NCBI GenBank assembly: GCA_963752225.1
Contig: CAVVXS010000007.1
Span: 1,736,001-1,800,000 of the forward strand
DNA from: JBBROS01 sp963752225
GTDB taxonomy: Bacteria; Pseudomonadota; Alphaproteobacteria; Acetobacterales; Acetobacteraceae
Reading direction: 5' to 3'
DNA length: 64,000 nt
In this document: positions 50,792-59,250 of the stretch, piece by piece
Numbering within the stretch: position 1 is the stretch's first letter
Layout: the number at the start of each line of letters is the position of its first letter
Made by a program: the position numbers and the translations under genes
Notes under the pieces: model-generated
Databases searched by the model: none
Seen by the model: only the letters and a program-made list of their open reading frames with translations
Told to the model about the DNA's origin: nothing

Positions 50792-52195
50792 TCACGCCCA
50801 ACCCCGGGCGAGCTTGCGCACTGCCGTGCTGGCGTTGCGCTTGCCTTCGCCGGCGTAGTCCTCGTGGTAATCCTCGATCTTAGCCGGGTCGTACAAGTAG
50901 TTGACCATCAAGGTTGCACTCTCCTTGATGCCCTTCTCCGACGTGTCGGCGCAAGCCATGATCCGCTCCGCCCGGGCGCCGTTCGAAAGGTGGAAGTGGG
51001 CGACCGGGTCGATCGCCCGATTGCCCTTGCTTTCGGCCAACAGGTAACGGGCGCCGAGCCGCACCAGCACCGGCTCGACCGCCTTGAACATCACCGGGTC
51101 ACGGTGCCAGTTCCGCTTGTCGAGGATCGCGGCGAGGGCTTCGGCGCCGGTCTCGTACGCGCGCTGCACCGCCGGCGCCGCGGTCCGCAGGCTCGACGCT
51201 TCCTCTTCGGTCAGCAGCTTGGGGTCGTTGTCGCGCAGCTTGCCGTCGAGCCAGCGGCGAAAGCCCGGCATCGGCGACAGGGTCGCGAACTGCTTGAGGT
51301 TGCGGAAATCGTGGCTCAGCAGCTCGACGACGCGCTTGATCAGGAAGTTGCCGAAGCTGATGCCGGCCAATCCCTTCTGGCAGTTGCTGATGGAGTAGAA
51401 GATCGCGGTGTCCGCGTCCTTCGGGTCGAGCAGCGGCGCCTTCTTGTCCAGCAGCCGCTGCACGCTGTCGGCCAGCCCCCGTACCAGCGCCACCTCCACG
51501 AAGATCAGCGGCTCGTTCGGCATGCGGTGGTGGAACAGCGCGTAGCAGCGGCGGTCGCTGTCGAGCCGGTTCTTGAGGTCGCTCCAGGAGCGGATCTCGT
51601 GCACCGCCTCGTAGCCGACCAGCCGCTCGAGCAAGGTGGCCGGGCTGTTCCAATCGATCCGCTGCAACTCGAGAAAGCCGACGTCGAACCAGTTGGCCAG
51701 CATGTTCTTCAGGTCGTTCTCAAGTGCGGCCAGCCAGGGGTCGGAACCCCTCAGCGCCAGCAGGGTCGCGCGGAGATCAACCAGGAACTTCATCCCGTCC
51801 GGGATGGTGGTGAACTGCGACAGCAGCCGGACCCGCGGCGGCTCCAAGGCGCGCCGGAGCGCCACCTTGGCGCTGGCCCGCTCGTCCGGCGCCTTGGCCG
51901 ACTGCACCGCCGAATAGGCCCGCTCGACCAAGCCGGGATCGCTGTCGAAGCTCGCGACGTCGCGCAGGAACCCGCGCCGGGCATTGTCGTCGAGGCCGAG
52001 ATAGGCTTGCGCCAGCTTGGCGGCGCGGTTGCGGGCGCTGATCTCGCCGCCGCGGGCGTTCAGGCAGGCGCGCATCTGGTCGGCGAAGCTGTCGCCTTCG
52101 GGCGTGGACACGCTGGACGCCATGTCGCGCCACACGCCGGCAATGCGTCGAATAGCGCGGTCGAACAAGCCGATCTCGAGGGCAGTGTCACTCAT
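50792..52195 (-). CDS. malonyl-CoA decarboxylase
   Basis: The enzyme converts malonyl-CoA to acetyl-CoA and CO2. The 467-residue protein matches the family over its full length: an N-terminal helical domain (about 1-170), then the GNAT-fold catalytic domain with YSISNCQKGLAGISFGN (catalytic serine) and DPVAHFHLSNGARAERIMACAD (catalytic histidine) followed by KGIKESATLMVNYLYD. No matB or malonate transporter gene is adjacent, unlike common rhizobial clusters. It sits between nnr (45 bases upstream) and the AceE-like gene, all in one direction, so co-expression is likely. Confidence 0.93.
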   Translation of the reverse strand: MSDTALEIGLFDRAIRRIAGVWRDMASSVSTPEGDSFADQMRACLNARGGEISARNRAAKLAQAYLGLDDNARRGFLRDVASFDSDPGLVERAYSAVQSAKAPDERASAKVALRRALEPPRVRLLSQFTTIPDGMKFLVDLRATLLALRGSDPWLAALENDLKNMLANWFDVGFLELQRIDWNSPATLLERLVGYEAVHEIRSWSDLKNRLDSDRRCYALFHHRMPNEPLIFVEVALVRGLADSVQRLLDKKAPLLDPKDADTAIFYSISNCQKGLAGISFGNFLIKRVVELLSHDFRNLKQFATLSPMPGFRRWLDGKLRDNDPKLLTEEEASSLRTAAPAVQRAYETGAEALAAILDKRNWHRDPVMFKAVEPVLVRLGARYLLAESKGNRAIDPVAHFHLSNGARAERIMACADTSEKGIKESATLMVNYLYDPAKIEDYHEDYAGEGKRNASTAVRKLARGWA

Positions 52196-52240
52196 ATGCG
52201 GGCTCCGGCACTCGACGCACTATATCAAACTACCAACATT

Positions 52241-53635
52241 TTACGAGCGGTATGCTGCGGAGTTCATTGCGTCCCGGGCATGATCCGCCAGGTCCTCGGC
52301 CAGCAGCCCGGGCCCGGCCAGGCAAGCCGCCTGCCCGTGCACCCAGACCGCCGCCGCCGCCGCCTCCCAGGCCGGCATGCCTTGCGCCAGCAGCCCGGCC
52401 ACCAGCCCGGACAGCACGTCGCCCGACCCGGCGGTCGCGAGGGAGGGCGGCGCCGTGTCGTTTACCGCCGCGCGTCCGTCCGGCGCCGCGACCACCGTGT
52501 CGGACCCTTTCAGCACCACCACGCCGCCGATCCGCCGCGCCGCCGCCCGGGCCGCTGCGAGCTTGTCGTCGCCGGCCGGCCCGAACACCGTGGCGAACTC
52601 ACCCTCGTGCGGGGTGATGACGGCGGAGCCGCGCAGCCGGTCCGGCTCCCCAGCCGCCGCCCCCAGCGCGTCGGCGTCGGCCACGACCTGGCGCCCGGCC
52701 GCCAGCAGCACGGGCAGCACCGCGCGCGCCGCATCGCGGGACAGGCCGGGCCCGCATACCCAGGTTTGGCGCCGCCGATCCTCCAGCAGCGTCGGCAACG
52801 GATCCTCGAGCACGATCAGCCCGGGCTCGCCGGCCCGGTAGACCGCGGCAGCGCCGTGCACGGCGGCGATCGTCACCAGGCCCGCCCCCGCACGCCGGGC
52901 CGCGCCGGCCGACAGCCGCGCCGCCCCGGTCATCTGCGCCCCGCCGACCACGGTGACGTGGCCGCGGGTGTATTTGTGGCTGCTCGCGCCTGGCGCCGGC
53001 AGGGTCCAGAGCGCCGGCGTGTTGCGCCACGTGGACGCCGGCGGCAGCGCCGCTTCCGGCATCAAGATGTCGGCCACGATCAGCTCGCCGCACAGCGAGC
53101 GGCCGGGCAGCAGGAGGTGGCCGGGTTTGCGCGCCACGAAGGTGACGGTGCAGTCGGCCGCCCGCACCCGGCCGCGCGCTTGGCCGGTGGCGCCATCGAG
53201 CCCGCTCGGCACGTCGACCGCGAGCACGCGCCGGGCCGCCGCCAGCAGGTCCGCGGGCGCGTCCGGCAGCGTGCCGCGGAAGCCGGCCCCGAACACGGCG
53301 TCGATCACGAGGTCGGCCCGAGCCGCCTCGGCGGGCGCGAACGGCACCACCGGCCCCCGCCACTCCGCCCGCACGGCCGCCGCGTCGGAGCCGGGCCGCG
53401 GTGGCGCCAGCTCGGCGATTGCCACTGGCCAGCCCTGCCGGGCCAGCGCGGCCGCCGCCGCCCAACCATCGCCGCCATTGTTGCCGGGGCCGCAGGCGAC
53501 CAGCACGCGACACCGCCCGAACCGGCGCGCGGCGGCCGCCACGGCGCGCGCCGCGTTGCGCATCAGGGTCAGGCCGGGGACCCCGAGCCCTGGCGCGGCG
53601 CCGTCCGCCTGCCCCATCTCGGCCGGGCTGAACAC
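52241..53635 (-). CDS. nnr: bifunctional NAD(P)H-hydrate epimerase / ADP-dependent NAD(P)H-hydrate dehydratase
   Basis: Nnr repairs hydrated NADH and NADPH. From GTG at 53635 it has 464 residues. The N-terminal YjeF epimerase domain (1 to about 200) has GPGNNGGDGW and AVDVPSGLDG. The C-terminal ribokinase-like dehydratase domain has ITPHEGEF and the anion hole TAGSGDVLSG near residue 410. The start is uncertain: ATG at 53701 is in frame and would overlap the divergent parA start by two bases, while ATG at 53617 would remove part of the conserved LxxxEM motif. Many alphaproteobacteria have glnB next to nnr; here parA is there instead. Confidence 0.92.
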   Translation of the reverse strand: MFSPAEMGQADGAAPGLGVPGLTLMRNAARAVAAAARRFGRCRVLVACGPGNNGGDGWAAAAALARQGWPVAIAELAPPRPGSDAAAVRAEWRGPVVPFAPAEAARADLVIDAVFGAGFRGTLPDAPADLLAAARRVLAVDVPSGLDGATGQARGRVRAADCTVTFVARKPGHLLLPGRSLCGELIVADILMPEAALPPASTWRNTPALWTLPAPGASSHKYTRGHVTVVGGAQMTGAARLSAGAARRAGAGLVTIAAVHGAAAVYRAGEPGLIVLEDPLPTLLEDRRRQTWVCGPGLSRDAARAVLPVLLAAGRQVVADADALGAAAGEPDRLRGSAVITPHEGEFATVFGPAGDDKLAAARAAARRIGGVVVLKGSDTVVAAPDGRAAVNDTAPPSLATAGSGDVLSGLVAGLLAQGMPAWEAAAAAVWVHGQAACLAGPGLLAEDLADHARDAMNSAAYRS

Positions 53636-53699
53636 CGGCTCGGGGTGGCTAACGACCCGTGCGATGTGCTTTTTGGGGCGCAACTGGTTGGATGGAAGC

Positions 53700-54329
53700 A
53701 TGGCCGTCGTCATCACCGTGGCGCAGCAAAAGGGCGGGGCCGGCAAGACCACGCTCGTCGCCAATCTGGCCGCCGCATTGGCGTCCGGCAAGCGGGTGAC
53801 GGTGCTCGACATCGATCCGCAGCAGAGCCTCACCCGCTGGCACACGATCCGCGCCGGCCGGCCGCTGCCGCCGGCGCCGCTGGCGTTGAGCAACGTGTCG
53901 GGTTGGCGCTTGGCCGCGGAGCTCGACCGGCTGAAGCGAGACCACGACATCGTCCTGGTCGACAGCCCGCCGCAGATCGACAACGATTCCCGGCGGGCCA
54001 TCCGCGGCGCCGACCTGGTGGTGGTTCCGGTGCAGCCGAGCCCGCCCGACTTGTGGGCTGCCGAAGGCACGCTGAAGCTGGCGCGGGAGGAGAAGCGTCC
54101 GGCTTGCGTGGTGCTCAACCGGGTGCCGGCCGCGGGCAAGCTGCGCGACGCGATGGCGGCCGAGGTCGCCGGCCTGGGGCTGACGCTGATGCCGGTGATG
54201 CTCGGCAACCGCACCGCCTATGCGCAGGCGTTTGCCGAAGGCCTCGGCGTGACCGAAGCGGCGCCGCGCAGCCAGGCGGCGACCGAGTTGCGGGCGCTGC
54301 TCGCGGCGCTGCTCGAGGCGGCCGGCTGA
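53700..54329 (+). CDS. ParA family ATPase, orphan
   Basis: This is a deviant-Walker ATPase of the ParA/MinD superfamily, 209 residues. It has KGGAGKTT at residues 11-18 with the signature lysine, DIDPQQSLTRW from residue 37, VDSPPQIDN (Walker B-like) and ADLVVVPVQPSPPDLWA. There is no ParB partner or parS-like repeat nearby, and it lacks an N-terminal DNA-binding domain, so a role in positioning some cell structure or in plasmid-like partition is only guessed. It is divergent from nnr and convergent with the small gene at 54343. Confidence 0.88.
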   Translation: MAVVITVAQQKGGAGKTTLVANLAAALASGKRVTVLDIDPQQSLTRWHTIRAGRPLPPAPLALSNVSGWRLAAELDRLKRDHDIVLVDSPPQIDNDSRRAIRGADLVVVPVQPSPPDLWAAEGTLKLAREEKRPACVVLNRVPAAGKLRDAMAAEVAGLGLTLMPVMLGNRTAYAQAFAEGLGVTEAAPRSQAATELRALLAALLEAAG

Positions 54330-54342
54330 CGCGGGGGCTCGC

Positions 54343-54600
54343 CTATTCGCCGGAGTTCGCCGGGTCGGCCGCATAGTGCCCGGCGATCACGTTGAAGTCC
54401 TCGGCCGTCACCGTCACCAGGCGGTGCGCCTCGTCCTCCTGGGCGGATGCGGCGGCCAGTTGCGACAGCCAGCGCAGGCGCTCCAGATCGGCCCGGTCCT
54501 GACCGGTGGCGCCTTCACCCGACAAGCGGGCCTGCACCTCCGCCATCGCCGAGCGGGCGGCGTCGCGCACTTTGATCGCGTTCAACTGAGCATAAGCCAT
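54343..54600 (-). CDS. hypothetical protein, 85 residues
   Basis: I do not recognise this protein. It starts MAYAQLNAIKVRDAARSAM, is charged and predicted helical throughout, with two likely helices (about 5-28 and 35-62) and an acidic C-terminus (ADPANSGE). It has no signal peptide, membrane segment or cysteine. The gene is 13 bases from the convergent parA stop. Codon use is like that of its neighbours and a start ATG is present, which argues for a real gene. Confidence 0.6.
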   Translation of the reverse strand: MAYAQLNAIKVRDAARSAMAEVQARLSGEGATGQDRADLERLRWLSQLAAASAQEDEAHRLVTVTAEDFNVIAGHYAADPANSGE

Positions 54601-54694
54601 CCGCCATTCCCCTCGGTTCGCCCGTCAAGCCTGACATCATCAAGCCTAACAGAATGGGGCGCACCCAGCGGAATACACCGTACGTCCGCGGATC

Positions 54695-57217
54695 TCAGCC
54701 GGGAGCCCCCGCCGCGGGTTCGACCGCGATCACTGCCTCCACCACCTCCGGCTCCTCGGGCAGGCGATGGATCGCGGCGCCCATCTTGCGCATGAACGAC
54801 AGCATCGGCGCGTTTTCTGCAAGCACCTGGCCGATGATGGACGTCATGCCCTGCCGGCGGGCCCAGTCGATCAGGCATTGCATCAGCCGGCGTGCCAGGC
54901 CGCGGCCTTTCATGGCGCCGTCCACCACGACCGCGAACTCGCCGTGGTCGGTGCCGACCTCACGCACCAGGCGCGCGACCCCGAGCGTGTCGCCGGTGCT
55001 TTCGCGCACGGCGACGAACGCCATCTCCCGGTCGTAGTCGACCTGGGTCATGCGCGCGATCTGCTCGGTCGGCAGTTCGCGGAGCACGTTGAAGAAGCGG
55101 TAGCGGATGTCCTCGGGGCTCAGCCGGCGGAACAGGGCGGCATGCGCCTCGGCGTCTTCCGGGCGGATGGGGCGGATCAGCAGCGTCTCTCCGCCTGCGG
55201 CAAAGGTGACGGACAGCTCGGCGGGATACGCCGCGATGGCCGGCTGGGCGCGCTCGCCGGCCGGCCGCAAGGCGATCCACGCGTCGGCCACCGAAACGCC
55301 CTGGGCGTCGGCGAATAGCGGGTTGATGTCGAGGGCGGCGATCTCCGGCCGGTCGCTGATCAGCTGGCTGACCCGAACGAGCGCGTCGGCGACGGCGTCG
55401 AGGTCGGCGCCGGGCTGGTCGCGCAGCGGCGCCAGCAGCCCGGCGGCGCGGGTGCGGGCAATCAGGCCGCGGGCCAGGGCCAGGTTGAGCGGCGGCAACT
55501 CGTAGGCGATGTCGCCGAGCAGATCGGCGGCGGTGCCGCCGAGGCCGAAGCCGATCGCCGGGCCGAACACCGGGTCGTCGGCCACCGTGATGCGCAGCTC
55601 GCGGGCGCGGCCGGCTTGGCGCTGCACGATGAAGCCGTCGGGCGCCGGCTGCATGCGTGCGGCGTTGCGGGCGACGGTCGCCGTGTCGGGCAGTCCGAGC
55701 ACGATGCCGCCGGGCGCGCGTCCTTCCGGCCGGGTCGAGCGCCGGCGTTTCAGCACGACCGGGAAGCCGAGCATGGCGGCGGCATGGGTCGCATCGAGTT
55801 CGGTCTGCACGGCACGGCCCGGCACGACGGGCATGCCATACGCCGACAGCACGTCGGCCGCCTCGTCTTGCGACAATCCGGCGCGTCCTTCGGCGCGCAC
55901 CCGGGCGAGCGCGGCCGTTACAGCGGCATGGTCGGGCGCCAGCCGCAGCACCCGGCGCGTCGGCAGCTCGGCCGCGGCGGCCCGGGCGCGGCGCTGCTGT
56001 ACCAGCAGGGCGAAGGCGTGCACCGCCGCTTCCGGCGTCGCGAACACCGGCAGGCCGGCATCGGCCAGGATGCGGCGCAGCGGGCCCCCGGTGGTCTCGC
56101 CGAGCACGCAGGTGAGCAGCGGGATGCGCAGGCTCGGACGTGCGGCCGCAAGGGCTGCGACCGCCGCCGCGTCCTGGGGACCGGTCGGCGCCAGCACTGC
56201 CACCACGCCGCCGGTTTCCGGGAGGCCCGCCAGCAGCGCCACCGCATCCGACACGAGCGTCGGCCGCTCGGCGCCGGTCCAGACGATGCCGCGGTCGGGC
56301 GGCCCGGCCGGGAGATGCAGGGCGAGCACGGTCCGCGCCACGGCATCCAGCTCCAGCATCGGCAGGCCGGCCGCCACCGCGGCGTCGGCCGCCATGCGCG
56401 CCGGGCCGATGGCGTTGGTGGCGATGGCGAGCTGCTCGCTGCGCGGCGGCCGCGCGCGGGTCAGGATCTCGGCCGCCTCGAGGAAGCTCCCGAGCCCGTC
56501 GACGCGCAGCACGCCGGCGCGGCGCAGCGCCGCCTCGAACACGGCGTCGGAGCGGCCGGACGGGTCGGTCAGGTGCCCGCCGGCGCGGATCGCCACCACC
56601 GGGCGCAGCCGGGCCGCGGCGCGGGCGGCGGCCAGGAACGAGCGGCGGTCGCGGATGCTGCGGACGTCGAGCAGGATGGCGCCGGTGCCGGCGTCGCGGG
56701 CCAGCCAGTCGAGCACTAGGCTGAACCCGGTCTGCGCGTTGCCGCCGGTGCCGACCACGTAGCTGAAGCCGACCCCATTGGGCACCGCCCAGTCCAGCAC
56801 GGCGCGGCACAGGGCGGCCGATTGCGACACCAGCGCCACCTTGCCCGGCCGTACCGGGACGTGTGCCGCCGACGCGTTGAGGCCGAGCGCCGGCACAATC
56901 AGGCCGAACGACGCCGGGCCGAGCACCCGCACCCGCGCCGCGTCGGCGGCTGCGGCCAAGTCCGGCGCCGGGGTAAGGCAGAGCACGGCGCCGGTGCCGG
57001 CCCGCCCGAGCTTGGCCAGGCAGCCGGACACGTGCTCGGGCGCGCAGGCGAGGACGGCGAGGTCGTGAGGTGTGTCCGGCAGCGCGTCCGGCTCGGCTGC
57101 GGTCAGGGTGCCGTGGAAGCCGGCCATGTTGGCGGCAACGGCGGGAGCGGCGCCGACCAGGAGCACGGAGCTGGGGCGGAACAGCGTCTCGGCGCGGAAC
57201 GAGCGGGACGGGAGCAA
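54695..57217 (-). CDS. Pat-type protein: ADP-forming acyl-CoA synthetase-like domains fused to a GNAT acetyltransferase
   Basis: The 840-residue protein has the Pat/YfiQ architecture: a CoA-binding domain (1 to about 120), a succinyl-CoA-synthetase-like domain (about 120-410), an ATP-grasp domain (about 440-650, AYGMPVVPGRA to DINPLFAD) and a C-terminal GNAT domain (about 670-830, with VVDGAMKGRGLARRLMQ). Known Pat enzymes acetylate lysines of acetyl-CoA synthetases. Where true ADP-forming synthetases have the phosphohistidine region ASHTGSLAG, this protein has only GGHLTDPSGRSDAVFE, a shortened segment, which supports a non-catalytic synthetase part as in Pat. The start ATG at 57217 follows repeat element E. 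Confidence 0.85.
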   Translation of the reverse strand: MLPSRSFRAETLFRPSSVLLVGAAPAVAANMAGFHGTLTAAEPDALPDTPHDLAVLACAPEHVSGCLAKLGRAGTGAVLCLTPAPDLAAAADAARVRVLGPASFGLIVPALGLNASAAHVPVRPGKVALVSQSAALCRAVLDWAVPNGVGFSYVVGTGGNAQTGFSLVLDWLARDAGTGAILLDVRSIRDRRSFLAAARAAARLRPVVAIRAGGHLTDPSGRSDAVFEAALRRAGVLRVDGLGSFLEAAEILTRARPPRSEQLAIATNAIGPARMAADAAVAAGLPMLELDAVARTVLALHLPAGPPDRGIVWTGAERPTLVSDAVALLAGLPETGGVVAVLAPTGPQDAAAVAALAAARPSLRIPLLTCVLGETTGGPLRRILADAGLPVFATPEAAVHAFALLVQQRRARAAAAELPTRRVLRLAPDHAAVTAALARVRAEGRAGLSQDEAADVLSAYGMPVVPGRAVQTELDATHAAAMLGFPVVLKRRRSTRPEGRAPGGIVLGLPDTATVARNAARMQPAPDGFIVQRQAGRARELRITVADDPVFGPAIGFGLGGTAADLLGDIAYELPPLNLALARGLIARTRAAGLLAPLRDQPGADLDAVADALVRVSQLISDRPEIAALDINPLFADAQGVSVADAWIALRPAGERAQPAIAAYPAELSVTFAAGGETLLIRPIRPEDAEAHAALFRRLSPEDIRYRFFNVLRELPTEQIARMTQVDYDREMAFVAVRESTGDTLGVARLVREVGTDHGEFAVVVDGAMKGRGLARRLMQCLIDWARRQGMTSIIGQVLAENAPMLSFMRKMGAAIHRLPEEPEVVEAVIAVEPAAGAPG

Positions 57218-57230
57218 GGCTTCTCCTGCG

Positions 57231-57280
57231 GAGGGCCAGGGCGCTGCCCTGGACCCGCCGGGGCTAGCAGCCCCGGACCC
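57231..57280. repeat. dispersed intergenic repeat, copy E (two-hairpin fragment)
   Basis: Two adjacent perfect hairpins, CCAGGGC/GCCCTGG (57236-57252) and CCGGGGCT/AGCCCCGG (57258-57276), are joined and followed by GGACCC or GACCC. The GGACCC-GC-hairpin-GACCC pattern matches the centre of copy B and, less closely, of A. It lies between livM and the Pat-type gene. Confidence 0.55.
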
Positions 57281-57319
57281 ACCGAGCTAGCGGCTGCGAT
57301 GGAGAGCGGCGGCGCCGCC

Positions 57320-58306
57320 TTACAGACTGATGCGCAGCTTGGCCGCGATCTCGCCGATGATGCCGCGGCGGAACGCCAGCACGCAAATGACGAAGATCAC
57401 GCCCTGGGTCACCGTCACCCACGAGCCGAACTGCGCCAGGTATTGCTCCAGCGACTGGATCACGGTCGCGCCGACCACCGGGCCGAAGATGGTGCCGAGG
57501 CCGCCCAGCAGGGTCATCAGCACGACGTCGCCGGAGGTCGCGTTATGCACGTCGGTCAGGGTCGCGATGCCGAACACCAGCGACTTCATGCCGCCGGCAA
57601 CGCCGGCGATGAAGCAGGACAGCACGAAGGCGATCAGCTTGTAGTCGTCGGTGCGATAGCCGAGCGAGGTCGCCCGCGGCTCGTTCTCGCGGATCGCCTT
57701 CAGCACCTGGCCGAATGGCGAATGAACGATGCGATGCACCACCAGGAAGCCGACGATGAACACTGTCGCGACTACGGCATACATGGCCATGTCGGGCCGG
57801 AGCGAGATCACGCCGAACAGCATGCCGCGCGGCACTTGCTGGATGCCGTCCTCGCCGCCGGTGAACGGCGCCTGCAGGCAGAAGAAGTAGACCATCTGCC
57901 CCAAAGCCAGGGTGATCATGGCGAAATAGATGCCTTGCCGCCGGATCGCGAGCAGGCCGAACACCAAGCCGAGCCCGGCGCCGGTGAGCCCGCCCAGCAG
58001 GATCGACAGCTCGGGCGTGAGGCCCAGCACCTTGGCCGTCCAGGCGCTGACGTAGCCGCCCATGCCGAAATAGGCGGCATGGCCGAAGCTCAGCAGGCCG
58101 ACATAGCCGATCAGCAGGTTGAAGGCGCAGGCGAACAGCGCGAAGCACAGCACCTTCATCAGGAACACGGGGTAGACGCCGACGAACGGCAGCACGACCA
58201 CGAGCCCCAGCATGATCAGGAAGGCGATGCCCTCGGCACCGTAGAAGCCGAGGAAGCGGAACGGGCGGGCGCCCACCGCGCCCGAAGTGGTGACGGAAAC
58301 GCCCAT
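57320..58306 (-). CDS. livM: branched-chain amino acid-type ABC transporter permease LivM
   Basis: LivM and LivH form the inner-membrane channel of HAAT-family importers. The 328-residue protein has about ten membrane segments and the family blocks LIGYVGLLSFGHAAYFGMGGY and IRRQGIYFAMITLALGQM. The EAA-like cytoplasmic loop LKAIRENEPRATSLGY contacts the ATPases. ATG at 58306 lies two bases before the livH stop codon begins; GTG at 58312, giving a GTGA overlap with AAAGG upstream, is an alternative. The substrate is not determined by the permease sequence. Confidence 0.93.
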   Translation of the reverse strand: MGVSVTTSGAVGARPFRFLGFYGAEGIAFLIMLGLVVVLPFVGVYPVFLMKVLCFALFACAFNLLIGYVGLLSFGHAAYFGMGGYVSAWTAKVLGLTPELSILLGGLTGAGLGLVFGLLAIRRQGIYFAMITLALGQMVYFFCLQAPFTGGEDGIQQVPRGMLFGVISLRPDMAMYAVVATVFIVGFLVVHRIVHSPFGQVLKAIRENEPRATSLGYRTDDYKLIAFVLSCFIAGVAGGMKSLVFGIATLTDVHNATSGDVVLMTLLGGLGTIFGPVVGATVIQSLEQYLAQFGSWVTVTQGVIFVICVLAFRRGIIGEIAAKLRISL

Positions 58307-58308
58307 GC

Positions 58309-59244
58309 TCACGCCGCCTTTCCGAACAACCCGGCCGGCCGGGTCAGCAGCACGATGACCATCACCACGAAGATCACCGTCGCCGAGGCCTGGGGATAGA
58401 ACACCTTGGTCAAGCCCTCGACAATGCCGAGGCCGAAGCCGGTGACGATACTGCCGAGGATGCTGCCCATGCCGCCGATCACCACCACCGCGAACACGGT
58501 GATGATGAAGTTGGAGCCCATGTTGGGGTTCACCGAGTAGATCGGCGCCGCCAGCACCCCGGCAAACGCCGCGAGCGCCACGCCGCCGGCATAGGTCAGG
58601 CTGATCATGCGCGGCACGTTGACGCCGAAGGCCTGCACGAGGCCGGGGTTCTCGGTCGCGGCGCGCAGGCGGGAGCCGAGCGAGGTCTTCTCGATGATGA
58701 GCCAGGTCACGAGGCACACGCTGGCGGCCGCCACCACGACCCAACCGCGGTAGTTGGGCATGAACATGAACCCGAGATCGGTGGCGCCTTGCAGTTGGCT
58801 CGGGATCCGGTACGGCATGCCCGAACTGCCGAACGCGTTGCGCGCGAGGCCTTCGAAAATCAATGCGAGGCCGAAGGTCAGCAGCAGGCCATAGAGGTGG
58901 TCGAGCTTATAGAGCCGGCTGATGATCGACTTCTCGAGCAGGAGGCCGAAGGCGCCGACGATCAGGGGGGCGATGATCAGCGCCGGCCAGTAGCCGATCG
59001 TGAGATAGTCGGGGACGGCGAGCCCGGGCGAGATCATGCCCAGCCACGTGTTCGGCGTGAGGATCATCCAGGCCACGAAGGCACCCATCATGAACAAGGC
59101 GCCGTGGGCGAAGTTGATGATGTTCAGCATGCCGAAGATGATCGCCAGCCCGAGCGACAGCAGCGCATAGAAGGCGCCGTTGATCAGCCCGAGCAGCAAC
59201 TGCCCGAACAGCAGCGGTCCCGGCACGCCGAACACGCTGAACAT
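58309..59244 (-). CDS. livH: branched-chain amino acid-type ABC transporter permease LivH
   Basis: The 311-residue membrane protein has about eight segments. It carries the LivH hallmarks NGAFYALLSLGLAIIFGMLNIINFAHGALFM at the N-terminus, the coupling loop SLGSRLRAATENPGLVQAFGVN and VVIGGMGSILGS. It starts six bases after the stop of the second binding-protein gene and is coupled to livM. Family assignment is firm; the substrate is inferred from family only. Confidence 0.94.
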   Translation of the reverse strand: MFSVFGVPGPLLFGQLLLGLINGAFYALLSLGLAIIFGMLNIINFAHGALFMMGAFVAWMILTPNTWLGMISPGLAVPDYLTIGYWPALIIAPLIVGAFGLLLEKSIISRLYKLDHLYGLLLTFGLALIFEGLARNAFGSSGMPYRIPSQLQGATDLGFMFMPNYRGWVVVAAASVCLVTWLIIEKTSLGSRLRAATENPGLVQAFGVNVPRMISLTYAGGVALAAFAGVLAAPIYSVNPNMGSNFIITVFAVVVIGGMGSILGSIVTGFGLGIVEGLTKVFYPQASATVIFVVMVIVLLTRPAGLFGKAA

Positions 59245-59250
59245 CGTGGC

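Noticed and set aside
52241..54214. A 657-codon frame joining nnr with upstream sequence
   Set aside because: The extra N-terminal part is antisense to the ParA gene, which has strong motifs; Nnr homology begins about 53635.
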